Part shown: piece after piece, positions 1 through 10,854 of the stretch
Layout of the letters: each line of letters begins with the position of its first letter
Numbering within the stretch: position 1 is the first letter of the stretch
From: Metamycoplasma equirhinis
GTDB taxonomy: Bacteria; Bacillota_I; Bacilli_A; Mycoplasmatales; Metamycoplasmataceae
NCBI RefSeq assembly: GCF_006385185.1
Contig: NZ_VFIX01000005.1
Span: 1 to 64,000, forward strand
DNA length: 64,000 nucleotides
Direction of reading: 5' to 3'
Notes under the pieces: generated by a model
What the model saw: the letters and a program-made list of their open reading frames with translations, nothing else
Databases searched by the model: none
What the model was told of the DNA's origin: nothing
Made by a program: the position numbers and the translations under genes

Positions 1-331
1 CAATAAAATTTTGTCATTTTATAGAATTGATTTTGTTTAGGAAAAATTCTAGGTCAATATATTCTTGTTTTAGCATTACATTTATTGGAAATGAAATAAT
101 TGTATTTGCTCTTTTTAATCTAGGCAATAAATTTGCTCTCTTTTGGCTTTCAATTATTTCAAAGTTAACTAATGACAAAGTATTCAAATTTAAGCCATTT
201 TTAGAATTTTCCTTTTTCACACTAGGCGCAAAAAAAGAAAACTTTCCCCGATTTGAAACAACCGTAACAATTTGATCAAAATCATTAATATTTTGTTTTT
301 TTATAATAATGCCTTCTAGTTCATATTCCAT
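1..331 (-). CDS. recO: DNA repair protein RecO, N-terminal part (cut by window edge)
   Basis: The reading frame runs off the left edge, so only about 110 residues are visible. The start, M-E-Y-E-L-E-G-I-I-I-K-K, is typical of the RecO N-terminal OB fold, followed by a 'G..S.FAPSVKK' stretch. RecO loads RecA and anneals strands with RecR in recombinational repair. An in-frame ATG at 370 is less likely, because at 331 a TAAAAT hexamer lies 7 bases upstream (339-344 on this strand) with no ribosome-binding site, as in several leaderless genes here. TGA at 14-16 is read as Trp. The family assignment rests on the N-terminal domain only. Confidence 0.8.
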
Positions 332-396
332 AATATAAATTTTAATGTAGACAAATAAAAAATTCACCAATTTTTAATTAATGGCAAATTAATATT

Positions 397-2232
397 TTAA
401 TCATTATCTAACAAATCATTTTTCTTATTGATAATTACACTTTTTCTTTTATTTCGTGCAAGAGTTGCTTTTTTGCTTTTCGACAAAGCGGCCGATTTTT
501 CCCTTGTTTTTACTTTCTTATTTTCTGCAGATTTTATTTTTTCTTCATCTACAGCTTGAATTCTATCTGCGAATAAAAAAGTCGGAATAATAACAACGTT
601 TCTTCTTTTTTGTTTGTAGAAAAACGGTGCTAGTCTGTCAATAATTAATTGTTTCAATTGTGGAACGGTTCAATCATTTGAATTTTTAATCGTATATAAG
701 ACGGCGCCGTGAACAATTCGCTTAACTTCCTCAATTAAATGTAGAGAATTTTTAACGAAAAAGGCTCCTCTTGATACGACCCTAGGCTTTCCTAATATTA
801 AGTTTTTTTCCTTATTTAAGGCCACAATAACATTTAGAAAGCCATTCTGTCCTAATTCCATTCTTTCCTTCATTATTTGTGCGTTAGTTTTAGAAAGAAT
901 ATTCCCATCAATAAAGACAGGACCGAAGTAAACTTTTTCATCAGCTAGGCGCATTTTGTGATTTTCTAAATAATATACATCGCCTAAGTTAGCAACAACA
1001 ACATTTTCAGGTGCAACGCCACATTCCGATGCGGTATATCCATGTACCACGCTCATACGATATTCACCATGATATGGCATAAAATATTTAGGTCTAGTTA
1101 AATTAAATATTTTAATATGTTCATCTTTATAGGCATGGCCAGAAGTATGTAAATAGCCGTCAACACCATTTTCACGAATTATAGCTCCAAGTTTATAAAG
1201 TCTATTAACTAATAATTCAATTTTTGATCTATTTCCCGGGATAGGACTTGATGAAAAAATTACTGTGTCTTTTTGCTTAATTGTGACATTAGGATGTTTT
1301 CCAAATGACATTTTAGCAAGCCCAGCAAGTTCTTCACCTTGCGAACCCGTTGTTAAAATCAATAATTCACTATCATTGTATTTTGACATGCTTTTTTTGT
1401 CAATAAATACTTCGTCAGGTGCGTTTATATAACCTAATCTACGGCCAATATCAATATTATCAACCATTGAACGTCCAAAGGCAATAACTTTTTTCTTGAG
1501 TTCAACACCTAATTCAATAATTGCCTTAATTCTTGTTAAATTTGATGCAAACGCTGTAACTATAATTTTTCTTTCAGCTTCTAGCATGTATTTTTTAATA
1601 TCTTTTAAAATATCGCTCTCAGATGGTGAGTGATTTGGTCGCATTGCATTTGTTGAATCTGAAAACAAAACATCAAGGCCTTCATCACCAATAATTTTTA
1701 ACTTATTAAAATCAGTTAAATTCCCAATTGGTGTATAGTCAAATCTAAAATCTCCAGTCATCATTAATGCACCATTTGGAGTTTTAACTCTAACACCAAA
1801 GGCGTCGGGAATTGAGTGTTGTGCCGTTCAATAATCAACTTGGCAATCGCCAAAATCTCAAACTGAATCCTTTTCAACTTCAAAAAATTCAATTTGACGT
1901 TTTATTTTCATATCATCAAATTTTAATTTTAAATATTGAATAGCAATTCTAGGCGCATATATTCTTTTAATATCAACTTGTTGTACAAGATAAGGCACGC
2001 CACCAATGTGATCTTCGTGGCCATGCGTAATAAATAGTCCAGCGATTCGGTCTTGATTTTCGGCTAAATATGTAAAATCAGGTATTGATCCATTAACGCC
2101 AGTTACAAATGAATCACAAAATTTTATACCAGTATCAATTATAAAAATGTGCTGATCATATTCTATTATTAATGTACTTTTACCAATCTCTTGCATTCCA
2201 CCTAGACCAAAAATTTTTGTTGGTTTCATCAT
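397..2232 (-). CDS. rnj: Ribonuclease J
   Basis: A 611-residue protein once TGA is read as Trp, the usual length of RNase J. It is a metallo-beta-lactamase/beta-CASP ribonuclease for mRNA decay and RNA processing. The metal-binding motif H-G-H-E-D-H is at residues 70-75; further signatures are 'TGDFRFD', 'TTGSQGE', 'FSSSPIPGN' and 'HTSGHAY' in order. The C-terminal tail (last ~50 residues) is rich in Lys, Ala and Ser and probably disordered. Two adjacent ATG codons (2230-2232, 2227-2229) follow a GGAGG; the second has slightly better spacing, so the start is uncertain by one codon. It lies just downstream of no visible partner on this strand and ends 65 bases before recO. Confidence 0.95.
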
Positions 2233-2325
2233 TCCTCCAATGTTTTTTAATTATTATTAAACAGATAATTGTGGTTTTAATTGTTACTATTTTAACAAAT
2301 ATTTTTTATGCACCGGCAATTTTTA

Positions 2326-2331
2326 TATAAT
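2326..2331 (+). promoter_or_regulatory. -10 hexamer, 6 bases before the start codon
   Basis: A perfect TATAAT followed by six bases and then the ATG at 2338. No purine-rich ribosome-binding site fits between them, so transcription should start at or next to the start codon, giving a leaderless mRNA. Confidence 0.55.
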
Positions 2332-2337
2332 TTTAGC

Positions 2338-2763
2338 ATGCAACAAACACAAAAATTTGGGATAGAACGTATCCTATCAATTCTAGGGTTAATATTGAGA
2401 ATAGGTGGCATAATTTTAATTGGAATTTCGTTTTGGCTTATTTCAGGCATTATATCCGCAATTAAACCAGAAATAAAACAAATTATTGAATTTTCAGATC
2501 TAGATAAGGTAATTAGATCTATCGAGGTAGTTTTAAATAAATTAACTGTTGAGGGCTTGCCAAGTTTAATTATGCTATGTATTGCGATTGGTATTTTTGG
2601 AATAGCACATATTTTAGCAATAATTGTTTTAGCTTTTAGTTCTTGAAAAGGCCAGTTTGCCGGAAAATTAATTTTATTAATTTCAACAATTTTCTTTATT
2701 GTACCATTATTACCCAGCGTCGGTTTTTTCTTGATAATTTTGGCTCGAAAAAAAATTAATTAA
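2338..2763 (+). CDS. Small membrane protein, unknown function
   Basis: 141 residues; I do not recognise the family. There are three to four hydrophobic segments: roughly residues 14-40, 80-100 and two near the C-terminus (about 105-135), with a short charged linker 'EFSDLDKVIRSIE' between the first and second. One TGA codon (2644-2646) is read as Trp, so the frame is clearly mollicute. An in-frame ATG at 2308 would add ten residues, but the TATAAT at 2326-2331 lies downstream of it, which favours the start at 2338. It stands alone between RNase J (divergent) and mscL. Confidence 0.7.
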
Positions 2764-2844
2764 GTATAAAAGAGTTTCATTTATGAAAAATTAAAAAGTA
2801 AATTTTCTTTTACATTTTTTTAATCACGAGTAATAACAAAAATA

Positions 2845-2850
2845 TATAAT
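2845..2850 (+). promoter_or_regulatory. -10 hexamer directly before mscL
   Basis: TATAAT followed by six bases (TTTAAT) and the mscL ATG at 2857. As at 2326, no ribosome-binding site can fit, which suggests a leaderless message. Confidence 0.55.
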
Positions 2851-2856
2851 TTTAAT

Positions 2857-3336
2857 ATGACACAAAAAGAATTAAACGAAAAGTCAAAAATTTGTAAAAA
2901 GTCGTTTTTAGATGCTAAAAAAGTAGTTTTACGTGGCAACATGTTCATGTTGGCGATTGGTCTTTTATTAGGAGCTGCATTTGGCGCGCTAGTAACTTCA
3001 TTAGCAAATGATGTTATTATGGCAGCAATAACCCGTTCATTCTCATTAAAAGTTGATGCGTGAGTAATATGACCTAAATACGATGGAGCTAATCTTGTTG
3101 GTGGAATTTACATCGGTAAATTTTTATCAGCATTATTAAACTTCATAATTGTTTCAACATTCATTTTCCTTGGTTTATTAATTGTATTTTTAGTTAAAAA
3201 CGCAATTGATTACTCAAAAGCAAAAAAAATGCCAATTGAACCCGAACTAGAACCTCAACCAACAAACGAAGAATTGATGCTAAAAGAACTAAAAAGATTA
3301 AATGAACAAATTTCCAAATTGGATTCTAAAAAATAG
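2857..3336 (+). CDS. mscL: Large-conductance mechanosensitive channel, MscL family
   Basis: 159 residues. The N-terminal helix carries 'VVLRGNMFMLAIGLLLGAAFGALVTSLANDVI', here recognised by R-G-N-x-x-x-L-A-I-G-L-x-x-G-A-A-F-G, the MscL pore helix (about residues 27-50). A periplasmic-side loop with 'YDGANLVGGIYIGKF' leads into TM2 (about 94-118), followed by a charged C-terminal bundle. The pentameric channel opens under membrane tension and releases solutes on osmotic downshock, useful in a wall-less cell. One TGA-Trp at 3061-3063. A terminator follows 4 bases after the stop. Confidence 0.92.
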
Positions 3337-3340
3337 CAAA

Positions 3341-3377
3341 AAATAGCAAATTTTAAGCGGTTTGCTATTTTTATTTT
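3341..3377 (+). terminator. Rho-independent terminator after mscL
   Basis: AAATAGCAAA pairs with TTTGCTATTT across a 10-base loop, followed by a T-rich tract (TTATTTTG). It separates mscL from the arcBC operon. Confidence 0.8.
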
Positions 3378-3426
3378 GACTTATTTTATTTTAAATAAAT
3401 ATAAGTTTATAGAAATTAAATTATTG

Positions 3427-3432
3427 TATAAT
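3427..3432 (+). promoter_or_regulatory. arcB: Probable -10 box of the arcB-arcC operon
   Basis: TATAAT preceded by TG, about 80 bases upstream of the arcB start; no convincing -35 is visible. The leader between them ends in a strong ribosome-binding site, AAAGGAGAG, before the ATG at 3515. Confidence 0.5.
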
Positions 3433-3514
3433 TTTTACGTGTTTAAATATATCAAGCAAGAAAAAAAATAAATAAATAAAACACATTAAATTAAAAATTA
3501 AAAGGAGAGCTTAA

Positions 3515-4561
3515 ATGCCATTAAATTTAAAAGGTCGTAGTTTAGATTCAGCTCTAAACTTCACAACAGAAGAAATTACTTACTTATTAAATTTATCATT
3601 AGATTTAAAAAAATCTAAACAACAAGGACTACATGTTAACAACCGCCCTTTAACAGGAAAAAATATTGTTATTATGTTCCAAAAAGACTCAACTAGAACT
3701 CGTTGTTCATTTGAAGTTGCTGCTGCTGACTTAGGTGCAAGCTGTACATACATCGGACCATCAGGTTCAAACTTTGGTAAAAAGGAATCAGTTGAAGATA
3801 CCGCCAAAGTTTTAGGTGAAATTTATGACGGTATTGAATTCCGTGGATTTAAACAAAGTGATGTTGACGCTTTAGTTAAATACTCAGGTGTTCCAGTATG
3901 AAACGGTTTAACCGACGCTGAACACCCAACACAAATGTTAGCTGACTACATGACAGTTATGGAATTCAAAGGAACAGACTTAAAAGGTAAAAAAATTGTT
4001 TTTGCCGGAGATATTAAAAACAACGTTGCTCGTTCATTAATGATTGGTGCGGCATTTGTTGGTATGGACATTGTTTTATGTGGCCCTAAATCACAATGAG
4101 AAATTGTTAAAAATGGTCCTGAACACAAAGCAGTTTACAATGCAGTTCAAGAATTATTCAAACGTAACGGCGGATCAGTTTCATTTTCAGATAATAAATT
4201 AGAAGCAGCTAAAAACGCTGATGTAATTTATACAGACGTTTGAGTATCATTAGGAGAAGACTTCTCACTATTTGAACCACGTATTCAAGAATTAGGTGCA
4301 TTCCAAGTTGATATGGCTATGATTAAAGCAGCTAAAGAAGATGTTATTTTCCTACACTGCTTACCAGCATTCCACGACGATCAAACCTTATTCTCAGCTG
4401 AAATTAAAGAAAAATTTGGAGCCAAATACCCAGTTGTTTCAACAGGTGCTATGGAAGTTACAGATGAAGTATTTTTATCAAAATACAACAAATCAATTCA
4501 ACAAGCTGGAAACCGTATGCACTCAATTAAAGCTGTTATTCTAGCTACCTTAGGATACTAA
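3515..4561 (+). CDS. arcB: Ornithine carbamoyltransferase, catabolic
   Basis: 348 residues. Second enzyme of the arginine dihydrolase pathway: citrulline plus phosphate gives ornithine and carbamoyl phosphate. The carbamoyl-phosphate loop S-T-R-T-R is at residues 59-63, 'EHPTQ' at 136-140 and the ornithine-binding 'HCLP' at 281-284; 'FAGD' begins the second domain. It is followed after two bases by carbamate kinase, which uses its product, so the catabolic role (arcB, not biosynthetic argF) is inferred from context. Strong SD AAAGGAG, and codon use that is less A/T-biased than the neighbours, as expected for a highly expressed gene. Confidence 0.97.
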
Positions 4562-4563
4562 TT

Positions 4564-5499
4564 ATGAGTAGAATTGTTATTGCCTTAGGTGGAAACGCTT
4601 TAGGAAATAATCCTGAAGAACAAAAAGAATTAGTTAAAGTTCCTGCTAAAAAAATTGCTGAATTAGTGAAAGCAGGACACGAAGTTATTGTAGGACACGG
4701 AAACGGTCCTCAAGTTGGGATGATTTTTAATGGATTTGTTAGTGCTCACTCAGTTAACACTAAATCACCATTAGTTCCATTGCCAGAAGCTGGCGCAATG
4801 AGCCAAGGATACATTGGCTATCACATGGTTAATGCTATTACTAACTCATTTACTAATGAGGGATTAACAGAAAAAGAAGTTCTATATATCCTAACCCAAA
4901 CATTAGTTGATCCAAAAGACCCTGCCTTCAAAAATCCTACAAAACCAATTGGTCCATTTTTTGCTTCAAGAGAAGAAGCGGAAGCTGCAAATCCAAATAG
5001 TGTTATCGTAGAAGACGCAGGACGTGGGTATAGAAAAGTTGTTGCATCGCCAAAACCAATTAATTTCATCGGAATTAATCAAATTAAAAATGCAATTGAA
5101 TCTGGTGCAACAGTTATAGTTGGTGGTGGTGGTGGTATTCCAACCATTAAAGATGAAAACGGATTTATTAACGGAGTTGATGGTGTTATCGACAAAGATT
5201 TTGCTTTAGCAAAAATGGCAGCATTAGCAAATGCTGATTACTTTATTGTTTTAACAGCTGTTGATTATGTAAAAGTAAATTACGGTAAACCAGATCAAAA
5301 AGATCTAAAACATGCAACTAAGGCCGAATTAGAAAAATACATCGAGGAAAAGCAATTCGCACCTGGAAGTATGCTTCCAAAAGTTCAAGCAGCAATTAAG
5401 TTTGTTGAAGAAGGCGGAAAAGCCGCATTTATCGGTGATTTAAAAGACCTTGAAGCAATTCTTGCTGAAAAAATAGGAACAAAAGTTACTTTAAACTAA
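4564..5499 (+). CDS. arcC: Carbamate kinase
   Basis: 311 residues, the usual length. It transfers phosphate from carbamoyl phosphate to ADP, giving ATP, CO2 and ammonia: the energy-yielding step of arginine fermentation. Visible motifs are 'ALGGNALG' at the N-terminus, 'VGHGNGPQVG' (about 46-55), 'VGGGGGIP' and 'GVDGVIDKD', and 'GSMLPKVQAA' near the C-terminus. The start lies two bases after the arcB stop, so translation is probably coupled. A terminator follows 25 bases after the stop. Confidence 0.97.
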   Translation: MSRIVIALGGNALGNNPEEQKELVKVPAKKIAELVKAGHEVIVGHGNGPQVGMIFNGFVSAHSVNTKSPLVPLPEAGAMSQGYIGYHMVNAITNSFTNEGLTEKEVLYILTQTLVDPKDPAFKNPTKPIGPFFASREEAEAANPNSVIVEDAGRGYRKVVASPKPINFIGINQIKNAIESGATVIVGGGGGIPTIKDENGFINGVDGVIDKDFALAKMAALANADYFIVLTAVDYVKVNYGKPDQKDLKHATKAELEKYIEEKQFAPGSMLPKVQAAIKFVEEGGKAAFIGDLKDLEAILAEKIGTKVTLN

Positions 5500-5524
5500 T
5501 TAAACCCCTTATATATTAAAAATT

Positions 5525-5550
5525 CCGGAACATATTGTTCCGGTTTTTTA
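5525..5550 (+). terminator. Terminator of arcB-arcC
   Basis: CCGGAACA and TGTTCCGG form a perfect 8-bp stem with a 3-base loop, followed by seven T/A bases starting TTTTTT. The T-tract contains the stop codon of the converging rlmB gene. Confidence 0.9.
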
Positions 5551-6237
5551 TTTATTTTTGAGTATTTCATACAACAGTATTCCTGTAGCAACAGAAACAT
5601 TAAGTGATTGAACGGAATTTTCACTTTGTTCAATGTAAATAGTCTCATCTGCGTGTTTTATTAAAGTATTTGAAATTCCTGTGCCTTCGTTTCCAACAAT
5701 TAAACAAGTTGGTGATGCGAATTTAATTTTACTTAAACATGAGGCATTTTCATTAATTGCACTTGCGTAAATTCAAAATCCATTTTTTTTGAGTTGCTTT
5801 ATTGCTTCAAATAAAGAAGCAACTTTAATGAATTTAATATTTTGAAATCCGCCAGAAGAAGTTTTTAAAACCGTTGGTGTAATATCACATGCTCGGTTTT
5901 TTGGAATAATAATATGTTTGATACCAAATACATTAGCAGAACGAATGATTGCACCAAAATTTTGAGGATCTTGAATGTGATCTAGCATTAAAATAGTCTC
6001 AGGTTTATCTTTAAAAACACTGCCTATATCATTGTAATTAAAATTGCTTATTTCAGCAATATAACCTTGGTGATTTCCTTTTACAAGTTTATTCATTTCA
6101 CCAGTTTCTAAAAATTGAATATTTTTAAATTTTATATTTTTATTTATTAAACCTTTTTGTAAATAAAGTTTTGTAATTGGAAAATTATTATTCAGTGCCT
6201 CCATTACGGAATTTTTACCAAATATATACGTTTTCAT
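5548..6237 (-). CDS. rlmB: 23S rRNA 2'-O-ribose methyltransferase, RlmB/SpoU family
   Basis: 229 residues. It belongs to the SPOUT (trefoil-knot) methyltransferases that methylate a guanosine 2'-OH in 23S rRNA with SAM. Motif 1 'QDPQNFGAIIRSA' (near residue 90), motif 2 'LVIGNEGTG' form (here C-L-I-V-G-N-E-G-T-G-I-S), and motif 3 'SLNVSVATGILLYEIL' at the C-terminus are all present. The start is 3 bases after the cysS stop and the pair is probably one operon, an arrangement common in Firmicutes and mollicutes. TGA (5773-5775) encodes Trp. Confidence 0.92.
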
Positions 6238-6240
6238 ATG

Positions 6241-7452
6241 TTAGATGATTCCCTTTTCTTTTAATTCATTACGTAAAATGTCAGCTTTTTCATATTCCTT
6301 ATTTTTTACATATTCTCTTCAATTATTATATTTTTTCAAATCATCTTTTGAAATTTTAATGTTAGGAAAATTGAAACCTAAAATTTTAGCAATATATAAA
6401 AATGTTGCATAATCTTTGCTAGTTTTAGTTAGTTTAATTAAGTGACTTAAGGCATTTGAAAAATCTAAATTGGCAAACAAATTAACAATTTCATTAACAA
6501 TATTTTTATTTATATTATTTTCATAATTTTCTAATTGAAATTTATTATGTATTAAGCTAAATTTATTTATTTGCGATTGTAGCGATTCAAATAATTCATC
6601 ACTCACATTAATAGGTTTACTGTAATTTGTGCTCAAAATTAATAGTCTATATGTATCGGCATCATATTTCTCTAAAAATGTATGAGGATAAATTATATTT
6701 CCCAACGATTTTGACATTTTTTGATTTTTATAGTTTAGTGTTCCAAAGTGAAGTCATCCTTTTGCAATATTTTCATTGTGTAATGCAAAATGTTGAATAT
6801 TTTCATTTTCGTGATGAGGAAAAACTAAATCAATTCCGCCGCCATGAATATCAATTTGTTTACCTTCAAAATATTTGTTTATAAAGCAACTACATTCAGT
6901 ATGTCATCCCGGCCTGCCCTTGCCAAAAGGACTATCAAATTTAATGCCCTCTGATGTTGATTTTCATAATGCAAAATCAAGTGAACTTTTTTTGCCAAAA
7001 ATATTTTCGTCATCATGCAACAAATTTTCAATTTTTTGCCCACTAATTTTTCCGTATACATTTTTATATTTGTTTACATCAAAAAAAATATTGCCTTGGC
7101 TTTCATAAGCTGCACCAACATTGATTAAATTTTGTATATATTCATACATATCATTTAAAGAATCAGTTACACGAATTAATTTGCTAGGAAGTTCCATATT
7201 AAACGCAATATATTGTTCTAGAAAGTATTTTTCATAAAACATTGCAATTTCTTTTTCGCTTTTATTTTCTTCGACAGCCTTTTTGATTATTTTGTCATCA
7301 ATATCAGTAATGTTTTCTAGAAAAATTACATTATTTCCAAGGTATTTTTTTGTCCTAACTAAAATATCAAATGTCATAGCTGGACGTAAATTTCCGATGT
7401 GTGGATAATTATAAACTGTTGGCCCACATAAATAGTATTTTATTGTTTCCAT
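6241..7452 (-). CDS. cysS: Cysteine--tRNA ligase
   Basis: 403 residues, shorter than the ~465 of most bacteria. Class I synthetase charging tRNA-Cys. The zinc ligand Cys9 in '[15 protein letters not shown]' starts the protein, with the HIGH-like H-I-G-N at 18-21, and K-M-S-K-S at 245-249. 'GRPGWHTECS' and '[14 protein letters not shown]' supply the other zinc ligands. The C-terminal anticodon region is short but ends with the family's usual '[12 protein letters not shown]'. First gene of cysS-rlmB. Confidence 0.96.
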
Positions 7453-7500
7453 ATCTTTTAGAATTATATTTTAATATAATAAAAAAATCCTAATATATTA

Positions 7501-7506
7501 TAAAAT
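7501..7506 (+). promoter_or_regulatory. argS: -10-like hexamer just before argS
   Basis: TAAAAT, seven bases before the argS ATG at 7514 (an overlapping TATAAA at 7499 gives a spacing of nine). There is no ribosome-binding site, so the mRNA is probably leaderless. Confidence 0.45.
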
Positions 7507-7513
7507 AATAATT

Positions 7514-9139
7514 ATGAATACTACTAAAAATATAATCATTGCTTCAATTGAAGAAGCTTTAAAAAAAATGAACATTAATAAACCTATAATTTTAACTGAA
7601 GCTAAAAACTATGGCGATTATTCAACAAATATTGCCTTAACATTACAAAAGGAGCTAGGTAAAAAAGCAATTGATATTGCACAAGAAATAGTTAAAAATA
7701 TTGATTTAAAAAAATATGTTCAAATTAGTGAAATTCAAGTAGCCGAACCAGGTTTTATTAATTTTTGAGTTTCAAATACTGTATTTGCAGATGCAATAAA
7801 TACAATAAACAAACTAGGTGAACATTATGGAGATATGACCGGAAATAAAGGCGCCATTAATGTTGAGTTTGTCTCAGCTAATCCAACCGGTTATCTACAC
7901 ATTGGCCATGCTAGAAATGCAGCAATTGGTGCAACATTGTGTAATATTTTAGAAAAAGCGGGTCACCGCGTTGTTCGAGAATATTTAGTTAATGACTATG
8001 GTAATCAAATGAATAATTTAGCAGCATCTATTTTTAGTAGATACCAACAAATATTTAATAAAGATTATCCAATGCCAGAAGATTCATATCGCGGTGGAGA
8101 CATCATTGAATTTGCACAAGAATTTTATAATCAAAATAAAGATAAATACAAAGGCGTAGAATACACAGAAGAAATGCGAATGCTATTTAGAGCATTTGGT
8201 CGTGAGTTTGCACTTAAAAATATTGAAAAAGATCTAAAAAGATTCGGAGTTTGATTTGATTTATATACTTCGGAATCAGAACAATATCGTAAAAATCTAG
8301 TTTGACCGACAATCAAAAGATTAAAAACTACATATGAAAAAGATGGAGCCACATGACTAAAAACTACGTCAGGTGGTAAAGATGATAAAGATAGAGTTAT
8401 TATTAAAAGTAATGGTGACTCAACCTATTTATGTGCTGATATTGCCTATCATGAACAAAAATTTGTACAATTAAACGATCCAGAAAAAGGTGTAATCATT
8501 GACGTATGAGGTGCGGATCATTCTGGATATGTAGAACGTGTTAAATTTTCATTTGAAGATTTGGGTTGGAGAAGAGACCAACTAGAAATTTTGCTATTTC
8601 AACTAATAAGAGTAATGAAAGATGGCAAAGAAGTTAAAATGTCAAAGCGTTTAGGAACTTCGCTTACGCTAAGAGAATTACTTGACTTAGTGGGCAAAGA
8701 TGCTATTAGATTTTTCTTAATTGAAAGATCATATAACTCAAAGATTGATTTTGATATTAATAAAGTTAACAATGCTGATGAATCTAATCCTATGTATATA
8801 ATTAAATATGCCCATGCTCGTGCAACACAATTACTAGAGAAATCAGCTTTTAATAAAAATCCTATTGCTTCGGAAATTACTGATGAATTTGCACAAAAAC
8901 TAGTTAACGAATTAAAAGAATATCCGGATTTAATAGCAACAATGGCAAAAACATATAAAGTTAATTTGCTACCACCATATTTACTAAAATTGGCAGGAGC
9001 TTTTAACTCGTTTTACTCAAATACAAAAATTTTAGGTAGTCAAAACGAAGAATCATTAATTGCTTTAATTAAAGCTGCTAAAACAGTTTTAGCCAATGGC
9101 ATGAATTTGATGGATTTAGACATTCCTGAAAGAATGTAA
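7514..9139 (+). CDS. argS: Arginine--tRNA ligase
   Basis: 541 residues. Class I synthetase charging tRNA-Arg. The N-terminal Add-1 domain is followed by '[19 protein letters not shown]' form, with H-I-G-H at residues 129-132; the 'ADIAYHEQK', 'GADHSGYV' and K-M-S-K-R (375-379) signatures follow, then the helical anticodon-binding domain with 'IKYAHARA'. In an arginine-fermenting cell it competes with ArcA for the same substrate. The DJ-1-like gene begins three bases after its stop. Confidence 0.97.
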
Positions 9140-9142
9140 AAT

Positions 9143-9694
9143 ATGAAATTACTAATTTTAGTTCATAACAACTTTAATGATATTGAATTAGGAACGGCAT
9201 ACTATATTTTCAATACTTTTGGTGACTTTGAAAAAATTACAATTTTTAATCCTAATAAAAATTTAACTGAAGTTTTGGGACAAGGCAATGTTTTAAATTT
9301 ACAAATAGAACATAACGTTAATTTAAACGAATATGATGCAATATTTATCCCTGGTGGGTCTGGAGCTAAAATTTTAAGAGAAGATAATGTCTCATTAAAT
9401 ATAATCAGGCGATTTAAAGACAATAATAAATATATTTTTGCAATTTGCGATGCACCAAATGTTCTATATGAAAATCAAATAATAGATGATCAAATTAATT
9501 ACAGTTCTTATCCTTTGGGTGAAAATATGCAAAAAGGCAAATTAAGAAATGAAAACAATGTTACAGTACACGACAAAATTATAACCGGTCGCTGCCCTGC
9601 TGCCACGTTTGATTTTGCTATTTCTATTCTTTATAAACTATTCGATAATAAAAAAGTAAACAATTACGAAAAACTAATAAAAGCTGCTTTTTAG
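9143..9694 (+). CDS. DJ-1/PfpI family protein
   Basis: 183 residues with the flavodoxin-like fold of the DJ-1/PfpI/ThiJ superfamily: 'MKLLILVHNNFNDIELG' start, 'YDAIFIPGGSGAK' (acidic-turn strand, about 65-78), and the nucleophile elbow 'FAICDAPNVL' with Cys near residue 103; 'IITGRCPAATFDFAI' fits the C-terminal 'ITS.gp.ta..fal' motif. Members act as glyoxalases, deglycases, chaperones or proteases, and the exact activity cannot be read here. It follows argS by three bases and shares its transcript. Confidence 0.85.
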   Translation: MKLLILVHNNFNDIELGTAYYIFNTFGDFEKITIFNPNKNLTEVLGQGNVLNLQIEHNVNLNEYDAIFIPGGSGAKILREDNVSLNIIRRFKDNNKYIFAICDAPNVLYENQIIDDQINYSSYPLGENMQKGKLRNENNVTVHDKIITGRCPAATFDFAISILYKLFDNKKVNNYEKLIKAAF

Positions 9695-9708
9695 AAGTAG
9701 CTTTTTAA
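9679..9708 (+). terminator. Terminator after the argS operon
   Basis: AAAAGCTGCTT pairs with AAGTAGCTTTTT (one G-T pair), overlapping the last codons and stop of the DJ-1-like gene, with a following T-tract. Confidence 0.7.
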
Positions 9709-9733
9709 TTTTATAAAAAAAGAAATAAAAAAA

Positions 9734-9827
9734 TGGCGGGTAAGAGAGGATTTGAACCTCCGCGGGTGCTTTATACACCCCTACAGTCTTAGCAGGACCG
9801 CCTCTTCGACCACTTGAGTACTTACCC
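9734..9827 (-). tRNA. tRNA-Ser (GCT)
   Basis: 94 bases including an encoded CCA. Acceptor stem GGGTAAG/CTTACCC, anticodon stem CGGTC/GACTG with loop CTGCTAA (anticodon GCT), a long variable arm as in class II tRNAs, and the T loop GTTCAAATC. Reads AGC/AGT serine codons. Confidence 0.95.
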
Positions 9828-9887
9828 TAATATATAAGCATAAAAAATTATATACAAAAACGAATTTATATTTAAAAAACAATTTTT

Positions 9888-10838
9888 CTATCCCTTAGGA
9901 AAAATTTCTGAATAAGAAACCTTGCTACTATCAAAAATACCTAAACTATTTAATCGTGCGTGATTTGTCGCTTTTTCTAATTCATAATAAAATTTTGTAT
10001 TTTCAGTATAAAAATAACTTTTGGTGTCCAATGAAATATATTGCATTCGTCCAATACCAAAAAATAAAAGCTGTGTATTTAAACAGTATATTTGGTTATC
10101 AATAGAATGTCTATAGTAAATTATTCCAACAATTCTACCGTGGAAATCAAAATAATTTTTCTCACCAAAATTTTTGTCTGATTTTGTTTTTTGTGGAACT
10201 AAAAATATTGCCTTTGCGTTTTCCAAATAATGACGCGTGTAATTTTCGGCAATTTTTCCGTATTTGTATTGTGCGCCATCAGTGTCATCGAATTTATTAC
10301 TTTTTTTATCATATCAATGCGTTTCTGGTGTATCAACTCCCGCAAATCTAATTCTAGCGTTATTATTGACTTTTAAAGTATCACCATCAGCAACATTTTG
10401 AACATCTATTTTTGTTGCTTTGTTTGTAGAGAAGAAATCGCTTGTTTCATAATTAAATTCAGCTGAAGAAAAACCAACTAAGTTTTGATCGCCATTTGGA
10501 TTTTTTTCTTTAGATAATTCTTCTTTTATTTTTTTTAGTGTGTCATCAATTCGCTCAATTAATCTTTTTATTTCGAGATATGAATTTTTTAGTTCACTTA
10601 AATATGCATTTGCCAATTTTAAGAATTTTATTAATTCATCTGTTTCATTTTTATATTTGTCAACTTTTAATTTATTGTTTTCTAGAAGTGAATTTATTTG
10701 TTTAATTTTATCTCTTAAGGTCAAAATAATTTCATTGTAGTCCTCAACTGAATTTTTACACGACGTTGAAACAACTGGAATAAAAATGGCCGGCAATGTT
10801 AATGTAGATAATGATAATAATTTAGTATATTGTTTCAT
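9888..10838 (-). CDS. Surface nuclease lipoprotein (staphylococcal-nuclease fold)
   Basis: 316 residues. Signal peptide with a lipobox 'PVVSTSC', so Cys27 is probably lipidated and the protein anchored outside. Residues ~30-110 are a Lys/Glu-rich coiled coil. The C-terminal half is an SNase/thermonuclease domain: 'VADGDTLKV', then 'IRFAGVDTPETH' with the catalytic Arg and Glu region. Such mycoplasma nucleases degrade external DNA and RNA for nucleotide scavenging. SD GGAG is 10 bases before the ATG. A second SNase lipoprotein is at 21103. The family is clear; substrate range is inferred. Confidence 0.88.
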
Positions 10839-10854
10839 TTTTTATTTTTCTCCA

